Assembly (NCBI GenBank): GCA_009377795.1
Contig: WHTJ01000025.1
Span: 1 to 48,037 of the forward strand
DNA from: Propionibacteriales bacterium
GTDB lineage: Bacteria; Actinomycetota; Actinomycetes; Propionibacteriales; Nocardioidaceae
Direction of reading: 5' to 3'
DNA: 48,037 nucleotides
How positions within the stretch are numbered: the first letter of the stretch is position 1; the number at the start of each line of letters is the position of its first letter. The notes below the pieces were generated by a model. The model had not been told where the DNA came from. It did no database searches and saw only the letters and a program-made list of their open reading frames with translations. Of this stretch, positions 35,240 through 45,200 are shown piece after piece. The position numbers and the translations under genes are program-made.

Positions 35240-37348
35240 ATGGACGAGTCCCGGCGACGACTGGTCGTGGTGCAGGTCCTGGTGGTGTCGCTGTTCCTCA
35301 CGCTGTTCGCGAGGCTGTGGTACGTCCAGGTGGTCGGCGGCGACGACTACCAGGCTCAGGCGGCGGAGAACGCCGTACGAGAGGTCATCACGCCCGCCGA
35401 GCGCGGGATGATCGTCGACGCACAGGGGAGGCCCCTGGTCGCGAGCCGTCCCTCGTGGGTCGTCACCGTGGACCGCGACGTCACCGACGAAATGCCGGCG
35501 GCGGCCCGCCGCCGGGTGCTGCAACGGGTCGCGCTCACCGTGGGCATGAGCTACGAGGAGGTCGAGGCGCGCAGCCTCCGGTGCGGCGAGGACGGCGCGG
35601 CCCGTCCGCCGATGTGCTGGAACGGCTCGCCGTACCAGCCGGTGCCCGTCGCCGAGGACGTCAGCCAGCAGGTCGCGGTCTCGATCCAGGAGCAGGGCGA
35701 GGACTTCCCCGGCGTAGAGGTCGAGAAGTGGCAGGTCCGGGCCTATCCCCGCCCGATGGGCGTCAACGCCGCGCACCTTCTCGGCTACCTGTCACCCATC
35801 ACCGAGGCCGAGCTGACCGAGGCCGAGAGCACGGGTGAGGAGACGTTGAACCGCACCTCGCAGGTCGGCCGTGCCGGGGTGGAGCGCACGTACGACTGGT
35901 GGCTGCGGGGCGTGCCCGGCGTACAGCGGAAGGCCGTCGACAGCATGGGCGGGGTGCTCGACACCGTGAGCGTGCAGAGGCCGCGGCCGGGGAACACCCT
36001 GGTCACCAGCATCGACGCCCGGGTCCAGTCGGTGGTCGAGCGGCAGCTGCGGCAGACGATCCTCACCGCGCGGCGGACCGTCGACGAGGTCACCGGGCGG
36101 CGCTTCGTGGCGGACTCCGGTGCCGCGGTCGTGATGGACGCCAACGACGGCAGGGTGGTGGCGATGGCCAGCTACCCGAGGTACGACCCGGCGACCTGGG
36201 TCGGCGGCATCACCAGCCCGGAGCTCGCCCGGCTGTACTCCGAGCGGGCCGGAGCCCCGCTGCTGTCCCGGGCGATGCAGGGGCAGCTCGCGCCGGGGTC
36301 GACGTTCAAGCCGATCGTCGCCTCGGCCGCGCTGACCCACGGCTACACCCCGGACTCCAAGCTGAACTGCTCGAACTCGCTCGCGGTGGGCGGCCTGGAC
36401 TTCCAGAACTACGAGTCGACCGCGTACGGCTACATCGACATCGCCCGCGCGCTGCAGGTCTCCTGCAACACGGTCTTCTACCGGATCGGCTACGGCTACT
36501 GGCTGCGTTCCGGTGCCGACAGCGGCGACGTCGAGGCGGCGGATCCGGTCGTGGACATGGCCGCGGCGTACGGTCTCGGACGCAAGACCGGCATCGACAT
36601 CCCCGGTGAGGCGTCCGGGCGGATCGCCGACCGACGCTGGAAGCGGGCCTACTGGGAGTCGCAGAAGGACACCTACTGCAAGCTGGGCAGGGAGGAGGGC
36701 GACGACTACCGGCATCGCCTCGCCCGGGAGTTCTGCGCCGACGGGTGGCGCTACCGCGCCGGCGACGCGGTCAACTTCGCCATCGGTCAGGGTGACACCC
36801 TCGTCACCCCGTTGCAGCTCGCCACGGTCTACGCCGCGCTGTCCAACGGCGGCACGCTGTGGGAGCCGCGCGTCGGCAAGGCCGTGGTGTCGCCCGGCGG
36901 CGAGGTCGTGAAGCGGATCCGGCCGGAACGCTCCGGAAGGGTTCCGGTGCCGCGCCGGGTGGTCGACTACATCGACCGGGCGCTGGCGGGCACGACGCGG
37001 GTCGGCACCACCGCATGGCGGTTCGGCGGGTTCCCGCTGGACGACGTGCCGATCCGGACGAAGACCGGCAGCGCCGAGGTGTACGGGAAGCAGAGCACGT
37101 CGTGGCTCGCGAGCTACGACGACCGGTACGTCGTCGTGATGATGGTGCGTCAGGGCGGTACCGGATCCGGGACGTCCGGTCCGGCCGTCCGCCGGATCTG
37201 GGAATCGCTGTACGGCGTACAGAAGGGCGCCGTACACCCTGATCGGGCCGCCCAGCCCGGTGCGCGGCCACCCGCTCGGCTGCCGGTGTTCCGGCCGGAC
37301 GGCTCCATCGAGCCGCCGGTCACCCCGGAACGGAACGGAAGCCGCTGA
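35240..37348 (+). CDS. mrdA: Penicillin-binding protein 2 (elongasome transpeptidase)
   Basis: The 702-residue protein starts at ATG 35240, behind GGGGCGGGG. One N-terminal membrane helix (VVVQVLVVSLFLTLFARLWY) anchors the class B PBP. The transpeptidase motifs are SxxK at S354 (GSTFK), SxN at S408 (VSCNT) and KTG at K608 (KTGSAEVYGK). Extra cysteines are present in a pedestal-domain loop (LRCGEDGAARPPMCW) and a transpeptidase insertion (DTYCKLGREEG... and REFCADGW), which could form disulfides outside the cell. It cross-links peptidoglycan with RodA. It ends by overlapping the rodA start by one base. Confidence 0.97.
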   Translation: MDESRRRLVVVQVLVVSLFLTLFARLWYVQVVGGDDYQAQAAENAVREVITPAERGMIVDAQGRPLVASRPSWVVTVDRDVTDEMPAAARRRVLQRVALTVGMSYEEVEARSLRCGEDGAARPPMCWNGSPYQPVPVAEDVSQQVAVSIQEQGEDFPGVEVEKWQVRAYPRPMGVNAAHLLGYLSPITEAELTEAESTGEETLNRTSQVGRAGVERTYDWWLRGVPGVQRKAVDSMGGVLDTVSVQRPRPGNTLVTSIDARVQSVVERQLRQTILTARRTVDEVTGRRFVADSGAAVVMDANDGRVVAMASYPRYDPATWVGGITSPELARLYSERAGAPLLSRAMQGQLAPGSTFKPIVASAALTHGYTPDSKLNCSNSLAVGGLDFQNYESTAYGYIDIARALQVSCNTVFYRIGYGYWLRSGADSGDVEAADPVVDMAAAYGLGRKTGIDIPGEASGRIADRRWKRAYWESQKDTYCKLGREEGDDYRHRLAREFCADGWRYRAGDAVNFAIGQGDTLVTPLQLATVYAALSNGGTLWEPRVGKAVVSPGGEVVKRIRPERSGRVPVPRRVVDYIDRALAGTTRVGTTAWRFGGFPLDDVPIRTKTGSAEVYGKQSTSWLASYDDRYVVVMMVRQGGTGSGTSGPAVRRIWESLYGVQKGAVHPDRAAQPGARPPARLPVFRPDGSIEPPVTPERNGSR

Positions 37349-38580
37349 TGGCGCTCAGCTCGCCCACCCGTCCGTCCGCGACCCGGCGCGTGGTCGTCAC
37401 ACCGGCCGGGCCGTCGTTGTGGACCCGCCTGGACTGGACGCTTCTGCTGCCGACGGTCGCGCTGCTGAGCCTTGGCGCTCTGCTCGTGTGGTCGGCGACG
37501 GCCCACAACGATGCGCTGACGGACGGCGATTCGACCGGCTACGTCGTCCGGCACCTCGTCAACATCGGCATCGGCGGCGTGCTCTGTTGTCTGGTCGCCG
37601 CGACCGACCACCGCTGGGTGCGGATCTGGAGCCCGGCGGTTTACCTCGCCTCGTTGATCGGGCTGGCGCTGGTGTTCGTGCCCGGAGTCGGCACGTCGAT
37701 CAACGGCTCCCGGTCCTGGATCGACCTCGCGGGTCTGACCCTGCAGCCCGCGGAGTTCGCCAAGCTGGCGGTGATCGTGAGCATCGCCCTGGTGGTGGCC
37801 GAGCGGGCCGAGCGGCGGCGTACACCGACGTTCCTCCGCCACCGGGACGTCCTGCTCCTGCTGCTGATCGCGGCGCTTCCCGCGGTGCTGATCACGCTGC
37901 AGCCGGACCTCGGCACGATGCTGGTGTTCAGCGCGATGGTGTTCGGCGTGCTGGCGCTCGCCGGACTGTCCAAGCGGTGGCTCGCCGCGCTGGTTCTGGG
38001 GACGGTCGCGGCGGGCTTTGCCGCCCTCCAGTCCGGGTTGCTCGAGGAGTACCAGCTGGACCGGTTCGCGGCGTTCACCGACCCATCCCTGGACCCGCTG
38101 GGCGCGGGCTACAACACGACGCAGGCCCGGATCGCGATCGGCAACGGCGGGCTGTTCGGACAGGGGCTGCTCGACGGCTCGCAGACCCAGTCGGGGTTCG
38201 TGCCCGAGCAGCACACCGACTTCGTGTTCACCGTCGCCGGTGAGGAGCTTGGACTGGTCGGAGCGACCGCGGTGGTCGGCCTGCTCGGGTTGCTGCTGTG
38301 GCGCGGGCTGCGGATCGCATTGCATGCTCCGGACCTGTTCGGCCGGGTGGCGGCCGGGGGAATCGTGTGCTGGCTGGGTTTCCAGGCGTTCCAGAACATC
38401 GGGATGTGCCTCGGCATCATGCCCGTGACCGGGGTGCCGCTGCCGCTGGTGTCGTACGGCGGTACGTCGATGTTCGCGACCATGGTGGCGATCGGGATGC
38501 TGCTCAACATTCACCTGCGTACGGAGAACAGCCTGGGGCTGGGTGTCGTACGGTCGCGCCTCGCCCGGTCCCGCTTCTAG
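37348..38580 (+). CDS. rodA: Rod-shape SEDS glycosyltransferase RodA
   Basis: The 410-residue protein starts at ATG 37348 in a TGATG overlap with mrdA. About ten membrane helices are present. The SEDS-family signatures include FVPGVGTSINGSRSWIDLAG, LQPAEFAKLAVIVSIALVV, LQPDLGTMLVFSAMVFGVLA and, near the end, GMCLGIMPVTGVPLPLVSYG. It polymerises lipid II glycan strands with PBP2. It is the last gene of the mre operon, and is followed by a hairpin. Confidence 0.97.
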   Translation: MALSSPTRPSATRRVVVTPAGPSLWTRLDWTLLLPTVALLSLGALLVWSATAHNDALTDGDSTGYVVRHLVNIGIGGVLCCLVAATDHRWVRIWSPAVYLASLIGLALVFVPGVGTSINGSRSWIDLAGLTLQPAEFAKLAVIVSIALVVAERAERRRTPTFLRHRDVLLLLLIAALPAVLITLQPDLGTMLVFSAMVFGVLALAGLSKRWLAALVLGTVAAGFAALQSGLLEEYQLDRFAAFTDPSLDPLGAGYNTTQARIAIGNGGLFGQGLLDGSQTQSGFVPEQHTDFVFTVAGEELGLVGATAVVGLLGLLLWRGLRIALHAPDLFGRVAAGGIVCWLGFQAFQNIGMCLGIMPVTGVPLPLVSYGGTSMFATMVAIGMLLNIHLRTENSLGLGVVRSRLARSRF

Positions 38581-38603
38581 GCGGAGTCAGCCCTGATTCC
38601 GCC
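38580..38603 (+). terminator. Hairpin after rodA
   Basis: GGCGGAGTCAG and CTGATTCCGCC form an 11-base stem (one G-T wobble position) with a two-base loop, beginning at the last base of the rodA stop. There is no T run. It may end the mre operon transcript. Confidence 0.6.
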
Positions 38604-38849
38604 GGCGGAGGGGGCGAGCCTTCACGCGTTGAACCGTGCTTCGCTCGCCTGACGACGGTGAGGTGCCGAGTTTGCGGCAAATGTGGAGCGGTGCAACGCG
38701 CGAAGAGCGGTCCGGCGAGTGATGTCGCATGCGCGGGCGAGGCGGCGACATCCGACCCGGGCAGGACGGCGCCTCCGACCCCTGAGCAGGATGTCCGCGC
38801 GGGCCACGGCTGCGAAGATGGCGGCGTACCCCTGAGGTCAGGAGGCAGC

Positions 38850-39500
38850 ATGGCCACCCCGAAGCCGGACACGACCTACTGGCGGTCACCCGCCCTCGGC
38901 GACGCGAAGGAGCTGGAGCTTCCCCAGGGACGCCTGCGCTACTTCGACGCCGGCTCCGGCCCGCCGATCGTCTTCGTGCACGGGGCCCTGGTGAACCCGA
39001 ACCTGTGGCGCAAGGTGGTTCCCCGGCTTGCGCCCGATCACCGCTGCGTCTCCCTGGAGCTGCCGTTCGGTGCGCACGAGTACGGGATGCCGGACGCGGA
39101 CTTCGGCCCGACCGGGCTGGCCGACCTGATCGCAGACGCGATCGACGCGAGCGGCTCGTGCTGATGTCGTCCGACGCGTACGAGATGACGCTCCCGCTGC
39201 GCCTCATGCTGCTCGCGTTCAGCCCGGCCCGGGTCCCCGCGCTGGCCAGGATCCTGTTCGCCCCGATCCGCCTCCCGGTGCTGCGCGGACCGTTCCTGGC
39301 GCCGGTGATGCACGCTCAGCACCTGGAGCCGGAGGTGAGCGACTCCTACACGCTGCCGATCCTGACCAGCCACGCGGTCGGCTGGGACGCGAAGCGCCCG
39401 CCTGGAGTGGATCGACAACGCGCGGACGTTCGCGGCCGAGGACGCTCCGGAGCGGCTGTCCGCGCTGATCGGAGACTTCGTGCCGGCGACGCCGTCCTGA
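38850..39500 (+). pseudogene. Alpha/beta-hydrolase with internal deletions
   Basis: ATG 38850 has an ideal GGAGGCAGC ribosome-binding site and opens an alpha/beta-hydrolase N-terminus with the oxyanion HGALVNPNLW motif. It runs to GLADLIADAIDAS and then goes out of frame to a stop at 39164. The sequence resumes in another frame as ERLVLMSSDAYEMTLPLRLM, lacking the nucleophile-elbow segment (GxSxG type). It shifts once more near 39395 to ARLEWIDNARTFAAEDAPER and ends DFVPATPS at 39500, without the usual acid-residue strand. Two deletions thus removed the nucleophile and probably the acid. It cannot be an active hydrolase. Confidence 0.8.
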
Positions 39501-39607
39501 CGCCGTAGGGCCGGGTTGCCCGGTACGGTCCGGCGGGTTGCGGTACGGCGGACCGGGCGTCGTACCCTGGAATGTCCCCAACCAACCCATGTGGAGCGAA
39601 CTGAACC

Positions 39608-41578
39608 ATGCCTGCCGAGTCCGTCTTCCCGCAACTGGAGCCGTTGCTGCCCTCGGTGCAGAAGCCGATCCAGTACATCGGTGGTGAGCTGAACTCCGTC
39701 GACAAGGCCTGGGATTCGGTCGACGTCCGATGGGCGCTGATGTATCCGGACGCGTACGAGGTCGGTCTTCCCAACCAGGGCGTGCAAATCCTCTACGAGA
39801 TCCTGAACGAGCGAGACTGGATCCTCGCCGAGCGGACGTACGCCGTCTGGCCGGACATGGAGAAGGTGATGCGGGAGCACAAGATCCCGCAGTTCACCGT
39901 CGACGCCCACCGGCCGGTGGGGGAGTTCGACGTACTCGGGGTGTCGTTCGCCACCGAGCTCGGCTACACCAACCTGCTCACCGCGCTCGACCTCGCCGGA
40001 ATGCCGCTGGACGCCGCCGACCGCGACGACTCCGACCCGATCGTGCTCGCCGGTGGCCACTCCGCGTTCAACCCGGAGCCGATCGCGGACTTCATCGACG
40101 CCGCCGTGCTCGGCGACGGCGAGGAGATCGTGCTCGCGATCAGCGACGTCATCCGGGAATGGAAGGCCGAGGGCCGTCCGGCGTACGAGGGTAGGACGGC
40201 GCGCGACGAGCTGCTCTACCGGCTCGCGGTCTCCGGTGGCGTGTACGTGCCGAAGTTCTACACCGTCGACTACCTCGCCGACGGCCGGATCAAGCGGGTG
40301 GCGCCGAACCGTTCCGGCGTACCGTGGCGGATCCACAAGCACACCCTGATGGATCTCGACCAGTGGCCGTACCCGAAGCAGCCGCTCGTGCCCCTGGCCG
40401 AGACGGTGCACGAGCGGTACTCCGTGGAGATCTTCCGCGGGTGCACGCGCGGCTGTCGGTTCTGCCAGGCCGGGATGGTCACCCGGCCGGTCCGTGAGCG
40501 CTCGATCACGACGATCGGCGACATGGTCCAGAAGGGGGTCGAGAAGTCCGGCTTCGAAGAGGTCGGGCTGCTCTCGCTGTCCAGCGCGGACCACTCCGAG
40601 ATCGGTGACGTCGCACACGGGCTGGCCGACCGCTACGAGGGGTCCAACGTCTCGCTCTCCCTGCCGTCGACGCGGGTCGACGCGTTCAACGTGACGCTGG
40701 CCGACGAGCTCACCCGCAACGGGCGCCGGTCCGGGCTCACGTTCGCCCCGGAGGGCGGCTCGGAGCGGATCCGCAAGGTGATCAACAAGATGGTCTCCGA
40801 GGAGGACCTGATCCGGACCGTCTCGACGGCGTACGAGCACGGCTGGCGACAGGTCAAGCTGTACTTCATGTGCGGCCTCCCGACCGAGACCGACGAGGAC
40901 GTGCTGGCGATCGCGGACATGGCGAAGCGGGTGATCGAGACCGGCCGGGAGGTTTCCGGACGCCGCGACATCCGGTGCACGGTGTCCATCGGCGGCTTCA
41001 TCCCGAAGCCGCACACGCCGTTCCAGTGGGCCGCGCAGCTCGACCACGAGTCGACCGATGCGCGGCTGGCGAAGCTGCGCGACGCGTTGCGGTCGGACAA
41101 GCGGTACCGCCGGGCGATCGGATTCCGATACCACGATGGGAAACCCGGCATCATCGAGGGTCTGCTGTCACGCGGTGACCGCCGGGTCGGCCGGGTCATC
41201 GAGGCCGTGTGGCGTGAGGGTGCGCGGTTCGACGGCTGGAGCGAGCACTTCTCGTACGACGCCTGGGTGGACGCGTGCGACTCGGCGTTGGCCGGCGAGC
41301 CGGTCGATCTCGACTGGTACACCGTCCGCGAGCGGGAGTACTCCGAGGTGCTTCCGTGGGACCACCTCGACTCCGGGCTCGACCGCGACTGGTTGTGGGA
41401 GGACTGGCAGGACGCCATCGACCTCGATGGAGCGATCGAGGTCGACGACTGCCGTTGGACGCCCTGCTACGACTGCGGGGTGTGTCCGCAGATGGACACC
41501 GAGATCCAGATCGGCCCGACCGGCAAGAAGCTGTTGCCGATCGCCGGCGTCAGCCAGCCGGTCACCGCCGCGCGCTGA
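39608..41578 (+). CDS. TIGR03960-type radical SAM protein
   Basis: The 656-residue protein starts at ATG 39608. The N-terminal domain (MPAESVFPQLEPLLPSVQKP onward) has a B12-binding-like fold. The radical SAM cluster is CTRGCRFC, with C279, C283 and C286 (CxxxCxxC). The barrel motifs include LTFAPEGGSERIRKVINKMV and LYFMCGLPTETDEDVLAIAD. A C-terminal segment ends in CYDCGVCPQMDTEIQIGPTG, a possible second metal site. In Actinobacteria this gene lies between rodA and a DUF2344 partner gene and rne. The partner is missing here. It may take part in tRNA or RNA modification, but the function is unknown. Confidence 0.93.
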   Translation: MPAESVFPQLEPLLPSVQKPIQYIGGELNSVDKAWDSVDVRWALMYPDAYEVGLPNQGVQILYEILNERDWILAERTYAVWPDMEKVMREHKIPQFTVDAHRPVGEFDVLGVSFATELGYTNLLTALDLAGMPLDAADRDDSDPIVLAGGHSAFNPEPIADFIDAAVLGDGEEIVLAISDVIREWKAEGRPAYEGRTARDELLYRLAVSGGVYVPKFYTVDYLADGRIKRVAPNRSGVPWRIHKHTLMDLDQWPYPKQPLVPLAETVHERYSVEIFRGCTRGCRFCQAGMVTRPVRERSITTIGDMVQKGVEKSGFEEVGLLSLSSADHSEIGDVAHGLADRYEGSNVSLSLPSTRVDAFNVTLADELTRNGRRSGLTFAPEGGSERIRKVINKMVSEEDLIRTVSTAYEHGWRQVKLYFMCGLPTETDEDVLAIADMAKRVIETGREVSGRRDIRCTVSIGGFIPKPHTPFQWAAQLDHESTDARLAKLRDALRSDKRYRRAIGFRYHDGKPGIIEGLLSRGDRRVGRVIEAVWREGARFDGWSEHFSYDAWVDACDSALAGEPVDLDWYTVREREYSEVLPWDHLDSGLDRDWLWEDWQDAIDLDGAIEVDDCRWTPCYDCGVCPQMDTEIQIGPTGKKLLPIAGVSQPVTAAR

Positions 41579-41597
41579 CCTCGTCCTGGCGCTGGCC

Positions 41598-42017
41598 CTA
41601 CGTCGGGCCGGGTCCGAGCACGGCGGCCAGCGCGTCCCAGCGGGTGATCTCGCAGCCGTCGGTGCGTTCGTACGACGCGTTCACCGTCCGGCCGTTCCAC
41701 TCGCCCTCGATGCTGGCGGTCTGCGGGCCGCCGTACTGCTCGGTGCACATCATGTCGGCCGAGACCGGCCCGAACGGGTCGTTCGCCTTGTCCAGCGCCC
41801 GGCATGCCGCCGCGGGGTCGGGATGGTCGCCGCCGGCCGGGTCGCACGTGAGCGTCCACGTGCTGCCGGTGGAGTCCGCGGACTCCCGCACCGTGATGGT
41901 GAGCCGGGACGACGGCTCGGCGGACGCCGTGCCTCCCGAGGCCGTGGTTTCGTCGCCGCAGGAGGCCGCCACCAGCAGCGCGAACGCGAGTGCAAGTCCG
42001 CTCGTCATCCGTCTCAT
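41598..42017 (-). CDS. Subtilisin-inhibitor-like (SSI family) lipoprotein
   Basis: From ATG 42017 the product is 139 residues. A signal peptide (MRRMTSGLALAFALLVAASC) ends in a lipobox-like AASC. An SSI-type domain follows. It has four cysteines in the SSI arrangement (LTCDP...AAACRAL and DMMCTEQYGG...TDGCEI) and the conserved PFGPVSADMMCTEQYGGPQT. By analogy with Streptomyces SSI the reactive site would be near the E-Q in CTEQYGG. SSI proteins inhibit subtilisins and trypsins. The gene is divergent, 242 bases away, from a secreted subtilase. The Cys20 anchor is inferred, and there is no clear ribosome-binding site. Confidence 0.8.
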   Translation of the reverse strand: MRRMTSGLALAFALLVAASCGDETTASGGTASAEPSSRLTITVRESADSTGSTWTLTCDPAGGDHPDPAAACRALDKANDPFGPVSADMMCTEQYGGPQTASIEGEWNGRTVNASYERTDGCEITRWDALAAVLGPGPT

Positions 42018-42259
42018 GTCGATGGGACGCGGCCGGGCCGAGCCAGGTTCCGGTGGGACCATCCCGGCAGCGTAGTGCCGGGCGGACGGCGCGTCGCGTG
42101 GCTGTCCGGACCGTGACTGGGCCTTGTCAAGCGGTGACTACCCGGCGATGATGGTGTCCGATTGCGACAAGTGTTGGGGAGTCTCTCGGGGGGACCCGCC
42201 GTGCAGTGCCGAGGTGCGGTCCGCGCGCTCCCGCGGATATCGAGGTATGGGGAGCGTCA

Positions 42260-45200
42260 ATGAAGTCACGTGTCCGCGCACGGATCGTCTTGACCGGCCT
42301 GATCGTCCCGCTGCTGCTCCTGGGCGCGACCGCGGTACCGGGGGCGGCCAATCCCGAACCGGCCGCCCCGCCCGAGGTCTCGGCCGAGGACCTCGAGGCC
42401 GAACCCCTCAGCCCCACCGGCCGGGTGGAGGCGGGGAAGTCGGCATCCAGCCGGCTTGCGCGGACCAGTCAGGCGCTCCTGCGGCGCGACGACGCCAACC
42501 CGGTGCGCGTGATGGTGAAGCTCGACTACGACGCGCTCGCCAGCTATCAGGGTGGTGTGGGCGGCCTTCGGCCGACCAGCCCCAGCGTCACCGAGAGGTC
42601 GTTCTCCCTCCGGTCGCCGGCCGCACGGGAGTACCGGTCGTATCTCGTCTCCCAGGAGAAGACGTTCGTCCAGGCGCTGAGCGATGCGGTGCCCGAGGCG
42701 GACGTGACCCGGCGATACCGCGTGGTGTACGGCGGGGTCGCGGCGACCATCCCGGCCAACAGTGCGGAGCGCATCCTGGCGCTCGACGGCGTGGCCGCCG
42801 TACAGCTCGACCGGGTCAGGAAGCCGCTCACCGACGCGAGCCCGGCGTTCGTGAACGCACCACCCGTCTACGACGAGCTGGGCACGACCGAGAACGCCGG
42901 TGAGGGAACCATTCTCGGCAATCTCGACACCGGCATCTGGCCCGAGCACCCGTCGTTCGAGGACCAGGGGAACCTGCAGGCGCCACCCGGCCCCGCTCGG
43001 GAGTGCAACTACGGCGACAACCCGCTGACCGAGGCCGAGGATCCGTTCCAGTGCCAGAACAAGCTGATCGGCGGTGCGCACTTCACCGATTCGTACGACG
43101 CGTGTGCCGCCGCGGGCGACTGTCTTCCCGACCCGTATATCGGCACGGCCCGCGACGGTGACGGCCACGGGACGCACACCTCCTCGACGTCGGCCGGGAA
43201 CGCCCTCGACTCGGCCCCGGTGTTCGGCGTCGACCGCGGCCCGCTGCACGGCCTGGCACCCGGCGCATGGGTGATGGAGTACAAGGTGTGCGGTCCGGAG
43301 GGCTGCTTCGCCTCCGACTCCGCGGCCGCAGTCGGACAGGCGATCCTCGACGGGGTCGACGCGATCAACTTCTCGATCTCGGGCGGTACCCAGCCGTTCA
43401 GCGACCCGGTCGAGCTGGCGTTCCTCGACGCGTACGCCGCGAACGTCTTCGTGTCGACCTCCGCCGGAAACGAGGGCCCGGGCGCGGCGACGGCCAACCA
43501 CCTGAGCCCGTGGGTCACCACGGTCGGCGCGTCGACGCAGACCCGCGAGTTCAGCTCGACGCTGAGTCTCACCGCGGCCAACGGCGACGAGTTCACCGCC
43601 TCGGGTGTTTCGATCACCCAGGGAATCGACTCGCCGCTGCCCGTCGTACGGGCCGAGGACATCCGCCGCTACGGGGACCCGCTGTGCGGCACGGCGCCGC
43701 GGTCCGACTCCGTCTTCGACGGCATGATCGTGGCCTGCCAGCGCGGCGAGCAGGCGCGGGTGTTCAAGGGGTTCAACGTGTTCCAGGGCGGCGGCGAGGG
43801 CATGATCCTCTACAACCCCGAGCTGATGGACGTCGAGACCGACAACCACTGGCTGCCGACGGTCCATCTCGCCGACGGCACGGACTTCGTCGCCTTCATG
43901 CAGGGCCACGGCTCCGTGACCGGCTCGTTCACCGCCGGCGAGGCGCGGGACGGCCAGGGCGACGTGATGGCGGCGTTCTCGTCCCGTGGTCCGGCCGGGA
44001 GGTTCATCAAGCCCGACGTGACGGCACCGGGGGTGCAGATCCTCGCCGGTGCCTCGCCCACTCCGGCGCCACCGGAGGTCGGCGGAGGACCGCCGGGCGA
44101 GTTCTTCCAGGCCATCGCCGGTACGTCGATGTCGTCCCCGCATGTGGCCGGGGCGGGCCTGCTGGTGCGGGCCGTGCACCCCGACTGGACGCCGGGCCAG
44201 ATCAAGTCGGCGCTCATGACCACCTCGATCACCGACGTCGTAAAGGAGGACCTCACCACGCCGGCCGACCCGTTCGACATGGGTGCCGGCCGGATCGACC
44301 TCGGTGCGTCGGTCCGCGCTGGGATCGCGTTCGACGAGACCGCGGAGAACTTCTTCGCCATGGGCGACGATCCGGTGCAGTCGACGCATCTGAACGTCCC
44401 GTCGATCAACGCCCCGGTGATGCCGGGTCGCCTGACGACCACCCGGGTGGCGACCAACCCGAGCGGTGGGACGGAGCGGTTCACCGTGACCACGGACGCT
44501 CCGGAGGGCTCGACCATCACGGTCAGCCCGGGCACGTTCCGGGTCGACCCGGGGGAGTCGGTGACCCTCACCATCACCATCGAGTCGGAGGCGCCGCTCG
44601 GCGAGCAGCAGTTCGGCTCCGTCGAGCTGGTGCCGGGTGGGGGCGGCTCACCGTTGCACCTGCCGGTGGCGTTCGTGCACACGCAGGGCGAGGTTAACCT
44701 CACTCAGAGCTGCTCGCCGGAGACCGTGCAGCGGGGCGAGCTTTCGAGATGTGACGTCGAGGCGGCGAACAACTCGCTCGAGGAGCAGACAGTCGACCTC
44801 GACACGTTCACCACCAAGGGTCTGCCGATCGTCGAGACCGAGGGGGCGGAGCTTGTCGGTCGGAGGCACGCGCAGTTGCACGACGTCACGCTGGCCGGGT
44901 TCGATCCCGGAATACCGGCCGTCGACCCGGGTGCCAGCCCCGCCGGCTACCTACCGCTCGACGAGCTCGGCGTCGCCCCGGTTCCGATCGGGGACGAGCA
45001 GATCATCAACTTCAATCTGACCGGCGCGACGTTCGAGTACGCCGGCCAGAGCTGGAACCGGATCGGGGTCGACTCCAACGGGTACCTCGTCGTAGGCGGC
45101 GGCACCGCGGAGGACAACGACTGCTGCAACCTTCCGGCAGGGCCGGACCCCGTGAGACCCAACAACATGCTGGCGCCGCTGTGGAGCGACCTCGACGGCA

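Noticed and set aside
39038-41134. A long open frame on the minus strand opposite the radical SAM gene
   Set aside because: It is antisense to a gene with clear motifs, has no recognisable domains and is Val/Arg/Leu/His-rich as expected from a reversed high-GC frame.
42266-44389. A 707-codon open frame opposite the subtilase
   Set aside because: Antisense to the protease with its catalytic triad; the translation is rich in Arg, Gly and Val without motifs, as for a shadow frame.
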